A DNA stretch of 64,000 bases from assembly GCA_029979505.1 (NCBI GenBank), contig JAPOHH010000004.1, forward strand, positions 1-64,000. Direction: 5' to 3'. How positions within the stretch are numbered: the stretch's first letter is position 1; the number at the start of each line of letters is the position of its first letter. The stretch is from a bacterium. Lineage in GTDB: Bacteria; Pseudomonadota; Gammaproteobacteria; GCA-002705445; GCA-002716945. Shown piece after piece: positions 1 through 8,379 of this stretch. Both the position numbers and the translations under genes were made by a program. The notes under the pieces were generated by a model that was not told the DNA's origin, ran no database searches, and saw nothing but the letters and a program-made list of their open reading frames with translations.

Positions 1-120
1 CGCTTAGCAGTTTTTTTCTTAGCTACTTTACGCTTAGCAGTTTTTTTCTTAGCTACTTTACGCTTAGCAGTTTTTTTCTTAGCTACTTTACGCTTAGCAG
101 TTTTCTTCTTAGCTACTTTA
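1..120. repeat. Four tandem copies of a 30-bp coding repeat
   Basis: Positions 1-30, 31-60 and 61-90 are identical and 91-120 differs at one base (T to C). Each unit encodes ten residues of the H1-like protein on the minus strand. Degenerate versions continue to about 200. The array probably extends left of the window. Such in-frame arrays change copy number by replication slippage without breaking the frame. Confidence 0.95.
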
Positions 121-221
121 CGCTTAGCAACTTTTTTACGTGTTGTTGTGACTTTTTTCTTAGCAACTTTTTTCTTAGCTACTTTTGTTTTTCTTTTAGC
201 TTTCGCTTTCTTTTTAACCAT
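1..221 (-). CDS. Histone H1-like lysine/alanine-rich DNA-binding protein (partial, C-terminus outside window)
   Basis: Reading leftward from an ATG at 219-221, the frame stays open to the window edge (73 codons plus two bases), so the stop is not seen. The start is supported by a GGAGGAAT ribosome-binding site 5-12 bases upstream. After a short basic leader the protein becomes a 10-residue repeat of the type KVAKKKTAKR, made almost only of Lys, Ala, Val, Thr and Arg. This composition matches bacterial histone H1/Hc1-like and AlgP-like proteins, which bind DNA without sequence specificity and help condense the nucleoid. The true length and any folded C-terminal domain cannot be judged. The basic low-complexity call is firm; the nucleoid role is inferred from family. 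Confidence 0.75.
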   Translation of the reverse strand, partial: MVKKKAKAKRKTKVAKKKVAKKKVTTTRKKVAKRKVAKKKTAKRKVAKKKTAKRKVAKKKTAKRKVAKKKTAK

Positions 222-315
222 ACATTCCTCCGCGGTATTGGTGGTTAATTTTTAGTTTAGTAAAAAAAATCACAAAAACAAGTGTTAATTATTAAATTAT
301 TAAAATAAAAATATT

Positions 316-771
316 TTATTTAGTTAGCTTAATAATAAAATCCCATTCTTTTTTTTCTAATTTTGTAATTGATAATCGATTACCACGTTGTACAACTCTC
401 ATTTGTGATAATTCTTTATATGATTTAAGTTGTTTTAAAGTTACTACTTTAGTAAATTTCTTTTTGAATTTAACATCTACCATTAACCATCTTGGTGCAT
501 CCTTTTTACTCTTTGGATCGTAATATTTTGCTTTTTTATCAAATGCTGTGTGGTCTACATAAGCCTCTTTACATATTGTCATTTGCCCATATATACCAGG
601 TATTTCACAGTTTGAATGGTAAAAAAATGCACTATCACCAATGCGCATTTCATCCCTAATCATGTTTCTGACTTGATAGTTTCTTATACCATCCCAAGGT
701 TCTATTTTATCTACAGCAAGATTATCTATACTGTAATCTTCTGGTTCATTCTTCATTAACCAGAAGTTCAT
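316..771 (-). CDS. EVE domain-containing protein (THYN1/YdhJ-like family)
   Basis: The 151-residue protein begins with NFWLMKNEPEDYS and continues with WDGIRNYQVRNM and MRIGDSAFFYHSNC, the characteristic opening of the EVE domain, a PUA-like fold. The domain fills the whole protein, as is usual for bacterial members. EVE domains are thought to recognise modified bases in DNA or RNA; the ligand of this group is not established. The gene is the last of a minus-strand cluster and its start codon overlaps the zapA stop by 4 bp, so translation is probably coupled. This same position next to zapA is occupied in E. coli by 6S RNA and ygfA, for which there is no room here. Family assignment is strong; cellular role unknown. 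Confidence 0.88.
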   Translation of the reverse strand: MNFWLMKNEPEDYSIDNLAVDKIEPWDGIRNYQVRNMIRDEMRIGDSAFFYHSNCEIPGIYGQMTICKEAYVDHTAFDKKAKYYDPKSKKDAPRWLMVDVKFKKKFTKVVTLKQLKSYKELSQMRVVQRGNRLSITKLEKKEWDFIIKLTK

Positions 772-1052
772 TTTAATGATTCAATTAGTTTCTGATTAAT
801 ATTTTCCAATTCACTTTCTACAGTTTCTAAATCATTGAGTTTGATTCTACTTTTGATGTCAGATCCAGCTATATTAAGTAAAACTAATATTAAAAAATAG
901 TCATGCCCAATATTTTTTGTCTGAGATTTAACTTTTTCTGCTTCATCTACAATTCTATCTCTGGATTTAAGCAATATTGTTTTCTCTTCTTCAGTACACA
1001 TGACTGAAATATCTTGACCGAGAATATTTATATCTACCTTAGTCTTTTCCAT
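768..1052 (-). CDS. zapA: Cell division protein ZapA
   Basis: A 94-residue protein with the ZapA pattern: an N-terminal VDINILGQDISVMC strand region, a middle helix (EEEKTILLKSRDRIVDEAEKV), a hydrophobic helix around residues 50-62, and a C-terminal coiled coil (LNDLETVESELENINQKL). ZapA binds FtsZ and stabilises the Z ring at midcell. It sits between a ZapB-like coiled-coil gene upstream (14 bp overlap) and the EVE gene downstream (4 bp overlap). It is divergent from ygfB-pepP-ubiH, exactly the arrangement found in enterobacteria and pseudomonads. Sequence identity to well-studied ZapA is modest, so synteny carries part of the call. Confidence 0.85.
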   Translation of the reverse strand: MEKTKVDINILGQDISVMCTEEEKTILLKSRDRIVDEAEKVKSQTKNIGHDYFLILVLLNIAGSDIKSRIKLNDLETVESELENINQKLIESLK

Positions 1053-1260
1053 AGTCTCTTATGTTCTCAATTCTCTCTAAAAGTGCTTTTAGATGTGATT
1101 TTGCTGTTTCATTTTTCTTAATTAGTTCAGATTTTTCTGAAACTAATTGACTTTGTTGATTTTTTAAAAGCTTATTTTCAAGATTTGTTGAATCAATTTT
1201 CTGATTAAGGTTATCTACATTTTCCTTTAATGAGTTCAGTTTATCTATAATATCTGACAT
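1039..1260 (-). CDS. Short coiled-coil protein, TIGR02449/ZapB-like
   Basis: I start at the ATG at 1258-1260, giving 73 residues (MSDIIDKLNSLKENVDNLNQ...). A longer frame reaches 1350 but would run into the divergent ygfB gene at 1325 and adds an unrelated hydrophobic stretch. The protein is one continuous heptad-patterned coiled coil rich in Leu, Asn, Lys and Glu and ends with ALLERIENIRDYGKD. Small coiled-coil proteins of the TIGR02449 type commonly precede zapA in Gammaproteobacteria and resemble ZapB, the ZapA partner of the Z-ring network. It overlaps zapA by 14 bp, suggesting coupled expression. The division role is inferred from context. Confidence 0.7.
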   Translation of the reverse strand: MSDIIDKLNSLKENVDNLNQKIDSTNLENKLLKNQQSQLVSEKSELIKKNETAKSHLKALLERIENIRDYGKD

Positions 1261-1324
1261 ACTGTATAATATAGTTTTACTGACTACATTAATCAATAAA
1301 ATTATTAATTTACCATGCTTTTCT

Positions 1325-1840
1325 ATGAATAAATCTACATTAAAGTCCATAAAAGAAATTATTGATCTTGATGATTGTCCGTTTACTGTATATGAAATAC
1401 ACGGGTTTTTTATTGGTCTTTTAGTATCATCTCATACTGATGAATTAATCAATGAAAAGATAGTTAAATTTTTAGATTTATCTACGAGTTTAGCTACAAG
1501 TAAATTAATTACGCAAGTTTCTGAAAACATCAATCAGGAACTATCAAAAAAAACTCTTACAATCCACTCGCTAAACAATAACGACGCACCTAATCTAGAT
1601 GACATTGCTAACTCTCTTTCAGAATGGACATATTACTTCTTGATTGGTTTCAAGGGTAATTCTGTATCAAACACTCCGGAGATTCAGGAAATACTAGATA
1701 TTTTTGATGAGATAAGTCAAGTAAATCAAAAATATAAACTTGACGGTAGTAATCAATCTTCCCAAGAGAGCCTTGATGAAATCAATAGTTTCATTATTAA
1801 ATCAACATTATACTTATACAGCAGGAATTTAAATGATTAG
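1325..1840 (+). CDS. ygfB: UPF0149 family protein YgfB
   Basis: The 171-residue protein has the family pattern YEIHGFFIGLLVSS near the N-terminus and WTYYFLIGF in the middle, followed by an acidic C-terminal helix region with FDEISQVNQ. The family fold is all-helical. In Pseudomonas a YgfB homologue modulates ampicillin-resistance regulation, but no general biochemical function is established. It is the first gene of the plus-strand run ygfB-pepP-ubiH-ubiI-like, with an 8 bp overlap into pepP, and is divergent from the zapA cluster with only 64 bp between them. That gap must hold both promoters. Gene order supports the call as much as sequence does. Confidence 0.82.
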   Translation: MNKSTLKSIKEIIDLDDCPFTVYEIHGFFIGLLVSSHTDELINEKIVKFLDLSTSLATSKLITQVSENINQELSKKTLTIHSLNNNDAPNLDDIANSLSEWTYYFLIGFKGNSVSNTPEIQEILDIFDEISQVNQKYKLDGSNQSSQESLDEINSFIIKSTLYLYSRNLND

Positions 1841-3131
1841 CGAATTCAAAAAAAGAAGAAAGAAATTATTTAACGAATTAAGTGACAATTCAATATCTAT
1901 AATTTTTTCAGAAAAAGATAAATATCGTAATAATGATGTTACCTTCAAATTTAGGCAGTCCAGCAATTTTTTCTATTTAACAGGGATTAATGATTCGTCA
2001 TTAGTTTTAATTATGACTAAAGTGAATAACAAAAATTCTTCTATATTAATATGTAACCGCCCTAATGATAGAGATCGAATATGGACGGGGCAATTACCTA
2101 CAAATACTTCTTATAAGTCTAAATATATGTTTGATAAAGTCATGTATTCTGATCAGATTAACGATTTAGACATTAATCACATTAATAATTTGTACTATGA
2201 ATTTAATGATACTGAGAGAACAGAGGAATTATTATCAGACATTCAGAATACACCAAACAGTAGATATTTTATGAATATCAATCATGTGTCATCACGATTT
2301 AATTTGTCAAACTTAATTTTTAAAATGCGACTTGTAAAATCTAAATATGAAATTCAACAAATTAGCAAGGCAGCTTATGTTTCTACTAAAGCACATATAA
2401 ACCTTATGAAATCATGTAAAGCAGGCTTGAAAGAATATCAAATTGAATCTGAATTTATCAACGTTTGCATGAAAAATGAATGTGAACAAGCATACCCTGC
2501 TATAGTTGCAGCAGGTAAAAATGGTACTGTATTACACTATACCAAAAATAAGTCCTCACTAAAAAACAACGACTTGCTTCTTGTAGATGCCGCAGCTGAA
2601 TATAATAATTATGCATCTGATATAACAAGAACCATACCAATATCAGGAAAATTCAATCAGTATCAGAAAATAATTTATAACATTGTATTAAAAGCGCAAG
2701 AGATTGCTATTAAGTCATGTACAGTCGGCATGACGCTTCTAAAAATTCATGATATAGCTGTTAGGCATATTGTAAAAGGCTTAATAGAAGCTAAATTACT
2801 ATCAGGTACTCTTGAAAATAATATAAAAAAACAAAACTATAAAAAATTTTATATGCATAACACAGGTCATTGGCTTGGTCTGGATGTACATGACCCATGC
2901 CCTTATTTATTAAATGGTCAACCTGTAAAGTTTAAACCTGGCATGATATTTACGGTAGAGCCTGGAATATATATATCCAAAGACTCAAGTGTAAATAAAA
3001 ACTATCATAATATAGCTGTTAGAATTGAAGACGATGTGTTGATTACAAATGATGAGCCAATTGTTTTATCAAAAAATGTCCCAAAATCTATAAAAGATAT
3101 AGAATCCTTAATGGCAGATGGCGACAAATAA
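1833..3131 (+). CDS. pepP: Xaa-Pro aminopeptidase PepP
   Basis: This 432-residue cytosolic metallopeptidase removes an N-terminal residue that precedes proline. It has the aminopeptidase P N-terminal domain (about 1-165) and a pita-bread M24 domain. All five metal ligands are visible: Asp252 and Asp263 in the VDAAAEYNNYASDITRT segment, His346 in HNTGHWLGLDVHD, Glu376 in TVEPGIYI, and Glu399 in RIEDDVLI. His353 of the DVHD segment fits the second active-site histidine. Length matches E. coli PepP (441). It overlaps ygfB by 8 bp and ubiH by 14 bp, the same order as in E. coli. Confidence 0.95.
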   Translation: MISEFKKRRKKLFNELSDNSISIIFSEKDKYRNNDVTFKFRQSSNFFYLTGINDSSLVLIMTKVNNKNSSILICNRPNDRDRIWTGQLPTNTSYKSKYMFDKVMYSDQINDLDINHINNLYYEFNDTERTEELLSDIQNTPNSRYFMNINHVSSRFNLSNLIFKMRLVKSKYEIQQISKAAYVSTKAHINLMKSCKAGLKEYQIESEFINVCMKNECEQAYPAIVAAGKNGTVLHYTKNKSSLKNNDLLLVDAAAEYNNYASDITRTIPISGKFNQYQKIIYNIVLKAQEIAIKSCTVGMTLLKIHDIAVRHIVKGLIEAKLLSGTLENNIKKQNYKKFYMHNTGHWLGLDVHDPCPYLLNGQPVKFKPGMIFTVEPGIYISKDSSVNKNYHNIAVRIEDDVLITNDEPIVLSKNVPKSIKDIESLMADGDK

Positions 3132-4254
3132 AGATACTGTAATAATTGGAGGGGGCCTTGTTGGCTGCTTAGCAGGTCTCTCTATTGCAAATAAAGACAA
3201 TAGAGTTATTTTAGTTGAAAAGAAGAAATTCACTAAAATACTTTCTGATGATTTCTCTCCATTATCTCTAACTGCCAATTCAGTCGACTATCTTAGGATG
3301 AAAAAAATTTGGGATTCTAAAATCCTAAAAGGCACGCCAATATATAATCTTGATATTAAACTCTTTAATAGCTTTAATACTATTACATTATGTGCAGATG
3401 AGCTGGGTATTCCTGAATTGGGTCAAGTTGTTGACAAGGCTTCACTATTATCTCATCTCAGGGCGTTATGTATAAATAATAAATTTATAGAAATAGTTGA
3501 TGATATAGATGTAAATCTTGATAGTCATAATTCTATGGTAATCTTGAATGAGAAATCATCAATTAAATACAAACAGTTATTTATCACAGATGGGGTAAAT
3601 TCGAAATTTGCAAAGCAGTTTAATATCCACACCAAGAAGATATCATATGATCAAACATCATTTATTTTAAACTGTAGCTATGACTCTAGTGAAAATTCTG
3701 CAGTTCAAATATTTTCTAAAAGAGGTGTGTTTGCTGTTCTCCCTGGATACAAAAAAGTAAAATCTATTGTAGCTACCATACACAACAAGTACATTAATAA
3801 TTACAATTTTGAATCTACAATATTCGATGAATCACATCTTCAAAAAGATTTACTACCATACGTTAGGAATCTACATAATACTAAGCTCATTTATAGCCAT
3901 CCGCTTAATACGTCAAGGCTAGATAAATGGCACATAAATAATATTATTTTTTTGGGAAACTCTTCACAGCTTCTCCATCCTTTTGGAGCACAGGGTTTCA
4001 ATTTTTCAGTAGATTGTATAAAAAAAATTAATTCAATAAATACAGAAGCACTTGATGGCGACTTACTAAATAGTCAAGTGAAGGCTGAAATTATAAACAA
4101 AAGACATAGCTTATTTTTAGGAATTGATTTTGTATCTTCATTATTAATGAAAAGCACACTTCTTGGGAATATCTCGTCTCCTTTTATATCTGGTATTATT
4201 AATAAATCATCATTGATTAAAAAAAGATTTTCAAAAAGAATACTCAATATCTAA
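3118..4254 (+). CDS. ubiH: Ubiquinone biosynthesis FAD hydroxylase UbiH
   Basis: A flavin monooxygenase of 378 residues that hydroxylates a prenylated ring intermediate of ubiquinone. The FAD/NADH-binding GGGLVG motif lies at residues 11-16, a DG motif at 158-159 (ITDGVNS), and the second FAD motif at 278-295 (FLGNSSQLLHPFGAQGFN). The Gln in the NSSQ segment, where UbiI/UbiF usually have His, favours UbiH over its paralogues. The gene lies between pepP (14 bp overlap) and a second, degenerate hydroxylase-like gene, as ubiH-ubiI do in enterobacteria. The exact ring position acted on is inferred from family. Confidence 0.88.
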   Translation: MATNKDTVIIGGGLVGCLAGLSIANKDNRVILVEKKKFTKILSDDFSPLSLTANSVDYLRMKKIWDSKILKGTPIYNLDIKLFNSFNTITLCADELGIPELGQVVDKASLLSHLRALCINNKFIEIVDDIDVNLDSHNSMVILNEKSSIKYKQLFITDGVNSKFAKQFNIHTKKISYDQTSFILNCSYDSSENSAVQIFSKRGVFAVLPGYKKVKSIVATIHNKYINNYNFESTIFDESHLQKDLLPYVRNLHNTKLIYSHPLNTSRLDKWHINNIIFLGNSSQLLHPFGAQGFNFSVDCIKKINSINTEALDGDLLNSQVKAEIINKRHSLFLGIDFVSSLLMKSTLLGNISSPFISGIINKSSLIKKRFSKRILNI

Positions 4255-4258
4255 ATTT

Positions 4259-5338
4259 ATGAATATTAATCTAATAAGTAACAGTCTTCTCTCACACATT
4301 TGTGCTCTAAGTCTAAATAAATGTGAAGGGAGTATTGTGAATATCCATCATAATGAGCTCCAAACTTTTGATAGGTACTATTCACTTAATTACTTTAGCA
4401 AGCATTTTTTGGAGAGCATTAATGTGTGGGAGAAAATATCACCACATAAAATAACACCATACAAAATGATTGATATATATAGGAATCATCATCATACAAT
4501 TTCTTTTGAAGCTTCTAGTATTGATATTGACTGCCTAGGATATATTGTAAGTGAGAACGAATTATCAAAAGCTGTCACTGAGACTCTATTTGATAATAAA
4601 AGCTTAAATTGTAACTTAGATAAATGTGCAAGTAATGATTCGGGAGACATCAATATTATTTCCGACTATGCTGATGTAGAATCAAAAATTAAATCAAAGA
4701 ACTACCATTTAGAAAATTATAATCAGACAGCGATTAATATAAACATAACTCATTCAAAAGAACATAATAATGTCCCGCGTCAAATTTTTTATAAAGATGA
4801 GATTTTAGGATTCTTGCCTACTAGCAGTAATACCTATAATTTAATTTGGACTATGCCCAATGAACTATTCAGTGAAATTTCATCAAATGGTGAAGATGAA
4901 TATTTAAAAACCTTGGAAAAACGAGCAAAATTTATATTGAGCGAAATAAAGGATCTTAATGTTGGGAAATCATTTCCGTTAATTTCAAGACACACAGATA
5001 CTTATTATTATAAAAATAATATATTAATAGGTGAATCTGCCCATAAATTTCATCCTCTTGCAGGTCTAGGTCTTAACATGGGGATGGAAGACATACATGT
5101 GCTATCTACTCTCATATCTAGTAATACAGAAAATAATATTATTTTTCGTGAATATGCCCTTAAACGTATTTTTAGAAATTCCAGTCTTCAACGTACTTTA
5201 GACATAATCATTAAATTTCATTCATCCACTATAATCTCTGATTCATTCAAAAGACTTCTACTTAATATCTTCGACAAATCCATGTTTATTAAACCAGTTA
5301 CTGTTAAAAATGCTACTGGCCTAGTTAACATCAATTAA
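4259..5338 (+). CDS. UbiI/VisC-like flavin hydroxylase family protein with degenerate FAD motifs
   Basis: The 359-residue product is clearly of the ubiquinone hydroxylase family: residues 255-275 read LIGESAHKFHPLAGLGLNMG, close to the family GDAAHxxHPxAGQGLNxG motif (Asp replaced by Glu). Its position directly after ubiH matches ubiI. However, the N-terminal Rossmann glycines are absent: residues 4-19 are NLISNSLLSHICALSL where GGGxxG is expected. The central DG motif is also lost (ISDYADVESK around 134-143). It may be an inactive or structural paralogue in the Ubi complex, or an enzyme with altered flavin binding. The frame is intact and in operon with ubiH, so it is not an obvious pseudogene. 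A specific symbol is withheld. Confidence 0.75.
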   Translation: MNINLISNSLLSHICALSLNKCEGSIVNIHHNELQTFDRYYSLNYFSKHFLESINVWEKISPHKITPYKMIDIYRNHHHTISFEASSIDIDCLGYIVSENELSKAVTETLFDNKSLNCNLDKCASNDSGDINIISDYADVESKIKSKNYHLENYNQTAININITHSKEHNNVPRQIFYKDEILGFLPTSSNTYNLIWTMPNELFSEISSNGEDEYLKTLEKRAKFILSEIKDLNVGKSFPLISRHTDTYYYKNNILIGESAHKFHPLAGLGLNMGMEDIHVLSTLISSNTENNIIFREYALKRIFRNSSLQRTLDIIIKFHSSTIISDSFKRLLLNIFDKSMFIKPVTVKNATGLVNIN

Positions 5339-6105
5339 TCTAATAGTAAATAAATAGCAACTACAATTAACAGACTAGAAAAAATATTTTTTACCTTTCC
5401 AGGATTTAAGACTTTCAAAAGATAAACCCCTGTGTAGGAACCTAATATTGACGAGGGTATAAGTATTAATAAAGCTATATTGTTAATTTTTTCAGAAAAT
5501 ATAGATGAATTAAGTAAAAACATACATAGCAAGGACGATATCGCAATAATCAGACCTATTGCAGAAGCAGATGCAATTGATTTTTTTATATCATTAATTA
5601 AAAATGATAAATAAGGTACTGACAAAGTTCCGCCACCTATGCCCATCAGGGAGCTAATTGAACCGTTTGCAAAAAAATATAGATTACCTGCTTTATTAAA
5701 ATAACGAATATTATTTTTAATTACTCTAGCATCACTCAATAAAAGTAGAGCTAAGAAAATTAGAATTATGCTATAAACAAGTTCTAATGACGCTGATGAA
5801 ACATGTTCGAGGATATAAATACCAAAAAAAGAACCAAAACAAACATATAAAGAATACTTTTGAACGATATTCATATCTATTAGTCCATTTTTATAATGCA
5901 GAATAGAGCTCGTTGAGCCAGCGAAAATTATACTAATCAATGAAGTATACACGGCAACTTGTAGTTCATAACTAGCGAATAATCCATAATATTTATGAAC
6001 TATCATTAAGCCTGGTACAAATATAATTCCACCTCCTAATCCAAGCATGCCTGCTGTGATGCCGCCTAAAAAGCCAATAAATGTATATATGTATATATGT
6101 TCCAT
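5335..6105 (-). CDS. Sulfite exporter TauE/SafE-family membrane protein
   Basis: A 256-residue integral membrane protein with about eight hydrophobic segments. It shows the duplicated family signature: GFLGGITAGMLGLGGGIIFVPGL near the N-terminus (about residues 12-34) and SLMGIGGGTLSVPYLSFL in the second half. TauE/SafE (DUF81) proteins export small organic or sulfur anions such as sulfite and sulfoacetate; substrates of most members are unknown. The gene is transcribed toward and overlaps the end of the UbiI-like gene by 4 bp, and is divergent from sgaA with 116 bp between. Its substrate cannot be deduced from neighbours. Confidence 0.85.
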   Translation of the reverse strand: MEHIYIYTFIGFLGGITAGMLGLGGGIIFVPGLMIVHKYYGLFASYELQVAVYTSLISIIFAGSTSSILHYKNGLIDMNIVQKYSLYVCFGSFFGIYILEHVSSASLELVYSIILIFLALLLLSDARVIKNNIRYFNKAGNLYFFANGSISSLMGIGGGTLSVPYLSFLINDIKKSIASASAIGLIIAISSLLCMFLLNSSIFSEKINNIALLILIPSSILGSYTGVYLLKVLNPGKVKNIFSSLLIVVAIYLLLD

Positions 6106-6221
6106 AGGTTATGAGTCTAATGTGGATACATTCTAGTTTAAAATTTAGCTAAATGTGGCATAATAAACCGAATTATTTTTGGTTAACCCCAATCAATTAA
6201 CTGTTATTTAGGAAAAATCAT

Positions 6222-7388
6222 ATGTCAGGATATCACTTTTTATTCGTACCCGGCCCATCAAATGTGCCATCTGCGGTTCAACAAGCAATTCATTGCCCAA
6301 TGGAAGATCATAGGAACCCAACAATACCAGATCTTATTCAGCCAATTACACAAGATTTAAAGAAACTTTTAAGAACAGAAACAGGAAAAGTAGTCTTCTT
6401 CCCATCCTCTGGTACAGGTTGCTGGGAAGCAGCTTTACAAAGCACTCTTAATATCGGAGATAAAGTGCTAGGCGCGAGTTTTGGACAGTTCAGCATGCTC
6501 TGGTTAGATATGTGCAAAAGATTACAATTTGAACCAATAACAATGGAAGAAGAATGGGGTACAGGTGCTAATCCTGAGAGTTACCATAAACACCTTTCAG
6601 AAGATAAAAATCATGAGATAAAAGCAGTGCTTGTTTGTCAAAATGAGACAGCTACTGGTGTTAGAAGTGACGTCCAAGCTATTAGAAAAATTCTTGATGA
6701 CTTGAATCATCCTGCACTTTTGTTTGTGGATGGAGTAAGCTCTGTAGCAAGTTATGAATTTGAAATGGATAAATGGGGAGTCGACTGTATAGTTAGCGGA
6801 TCGCAAAAAGGATTTATGATGCCGGCTGGACTTGGTATCTTAGGTGTTAGTCAAAAGGCTATTGCTGCTATGAAAGACTCAAATTACCCAACATGTTATT
6901 TCGATGTTGCTGATATGATTGAGAAACTTGATGGAGGGTATCTTCCATATACACCACCTGTTAATTTATTAAGAGGTTTTAGAGTAGCCATAGATATGAT
7001 TTTTGAGGAAGGGCTTGAGAACGTATGGAAAAGACATCATCGTTTAGCTGAAGGAACTAGAAGGGCCATAACAGAAGGTTGGGGTCTTAAATTGTGTGCC
7101 AAAGAAGAAAAATGGTACTCAGACACAGTGTCTGCAATTATGGTTCCAGAAGGCATTGATGGCGCGAAAGTAATTAGTACTGCATTTAATAAATATAATT
7201 TAGCTTTAGGAGCTGGTTTATCAAAAGTGGCTGGTAAAGTATTCAGAATCGGTCATCTAGGTGATTTAAACGAATGTATGTTATTTGGTGCAATATCAGG
7301 TGCTGAAATGGCAATGCTTGATAATGGTATAAAGGTTGAGCCTGGTAGCGGTGCAGCAGCTGCATCTAAGTATTGGTCATCAAACTAG
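6222..7388 (+). CDS. sgaA: Serine--glyoxylate aminotransferase
   Basis: A 388-residue class-V PLP aminotransferase that converts L-serine and glyoxylate to hydroxypyruvate and glycine. It opens with FLFVPGPSNVPSAV and continues with PMEDHRNP, SSGTGCWEAAL (about 62-72), the PLP aspartate Asp170 in LFVDGVSSV, and the Schiff-base Lys196 in SGSQKGFMM. These are hallmarks of the serine-glyoxylate subgroup rather than phosphoserine or cysteine desulfurase members. A ribosome-binding site AGGAAAA precedes the ATG. It is first in a run with hprA and gckA, which consume its product hydroxypyruvate, so the local pathway call is strong. Confidence 0.92.
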   Translation: MSGYHFLFVPGPSNVPSAVQQAIHCPMEDHRNPTIPDLIQPITQDLKKLLRTETGKVVFFPSSGTGCWEAALQSTLNIGDKVLGASFGQFSMLWLDMCKRLQFEPITMEEEWGTGANPESYHKHLSEDKNHEIKAVLVCQNETATGVRSDVQAIRKILDDLNHPALLFVDGVSSVASYEFEMDKWGVDCIVSGSQKGFMMPAGLGILGVSQKAIAAMKDSNYPTCYFDVADMIEKLDGGYLPYTPPVNLLRGFRVAIDMIFEEGLENVWKRHHRLAEGTRRAITEGWGLKLCAKEEKWYSDTVSAIMVPEGIDGAKVISTAFNKYNLALGAGLSKVAGKVFRIGHLGDLNECMLFGAISGAEMAMLDNGIKVEPGSGAAAASKYWSSN

Positions 7389-7398
7389 GAGATATGAG

Positions 7399-8370
7399 AT
7401 GAGTAAACCTAAAGCTATAGTGACAAGACGTTGGCCTGAGGCTAATGAAAAGAGACTAAGGGAACATTTTGACGTTACTTTTAATGAATCTGATACACCT
7501 TTCACAGCAGATCAATTAAAGGATGCACTTAAGAATTGTGATGTCTTTATGCCTACAGTAACCGATAAAGTTACACGCGATGTTCTAAGTGTTGAGGGAA
7601 GAACAGCTAATATGATTGCTAACTTTGGCGTTGGTTTTAATCATATTGATATTGAAGCTGCTAAAGAACTTGGTATAACAGTATCTAATACACCATCTGT
7701 CCTGACAGACTGTACAGCAGACATTGCAATGTCATTATTGTTAATGGTTGCGAGAAGAGTTGGTGAGGGAGAAAGAGAACTTAGAGCAGAAAACTGGACA
7801 GGATGGAGACCGACGCATTTACTTGGCACAAAGGTTACAGGTAAAAAATTAGGTGTTATTGGTTTTGGAAGGATTGGACAAGCAGTTGCTCAAAGGGCTA
7901 AATTTGGATTTAATATGGATATTCTTTATTGGGATCCATACGATATTCCTTCTGATGTTGTTAGTAAATTTGAAGCAACTAAACTTGATACAATAGAAGA
8001 CATATGTAGAGAATCTGATTTTGTTTCTGTGAATTGTCCTGCTACAAAAGAAACATTTCATTTAATGAATAAAGAGAGATTTGAGCTCATGAAGCCAAGC
8101 GCGTTTGTTATAAATACTGCTCGAGGCGATATTATTGATGAAAAAGCTTTAGTAGATGCTCTTGTAAATAAAGAAATAGCTGGTGCAGGGCTTGACGTTT
8201 TTGAAACTGAACCGAATCTTCCAACCGAGCTAAAAACACTTGAAAATGTAGTATCATTTCCTCATCTTGGAAGTGCAACTATAGAAACAAGGATTGCAAT
8301 GGGAGATACTGCTATCAATAATGCGCTGGCTTATTTTGATGGAAAGGATCTACCAAACAAAGTTGTTTAA
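7399..8370 (+). CDS. hprA: Hydroxypyruvate/glyoxylate reductase (D-2-hydroxyacid dehydrogenase)
   Basis: I start at the ATG at 7399, which has AGGAGAT just upstream; a longer frame from 7336 would overlap sgaA by 53 bp. The 323-residue enzyme reduces hydroxypyruvate to D-glycerate using NAD(P)H. The nucleotide-binding GFGRIG lies at residues 155-160. The catalytic triad is Arg242 (NTARGDIID), Glu271 (FETEP) and His289 (FPHLGSAT). Substrate preference between hydroxypyruvate and glyoxylate is not readable from motifs; the placement 10 bp after sgaA and 9 bp before glycerate kinase argues for hydroxypyruvate in vivo. Confidence 0.9.
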   Translation: MSKPKAIVTRRWPEANEKRLREHFDVTFNESDTPFTADQLKDALKNCDVFMPTVTDKVTRDVLSVEGRTANMIANFGVGFNHIDIEAAKELGITVSNTPSVLTDCTADIAMSLLLMVARRVGEGERELRAENWTGWRPTHLLGTKVTGKKLGVIGFGRIGQAVAQRAKFGFNMDILYWDPYDIPSDVVSKFEATKLDTIEDICRESDFVSVNCPATKETFHLMNKERFELMKPSAFVINTARGDIIDEKALVDALVNKEIAGAGLDVFETEPNLPTELKTLENVVSFPHLGSATIETRIAMGDTAINNALAYFDGKDLPNKVV

Positions 8371-8379
8371 TCTATCTAG

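Noticed and set aside
1..120. CRISPR-like or regulatory tandem array
   Set aside because: The 30-bp units abut without spacers and encode an in-frame lysine-rich protein with a good start site; it is a coding repeat.
768..771. 6S RNA (ssrS) after zapA
   Set aside because: The zapA stop overlaps the EVE start by 4 bp, leaving no room for the RNA at this usual position.
6106..6221. Glycine riboswitch upstream of sgaA
   Set aside because: The gap is only 116 bp and shows no conserved glycine aptamer cores; only a ribosome-binding site is convincing.
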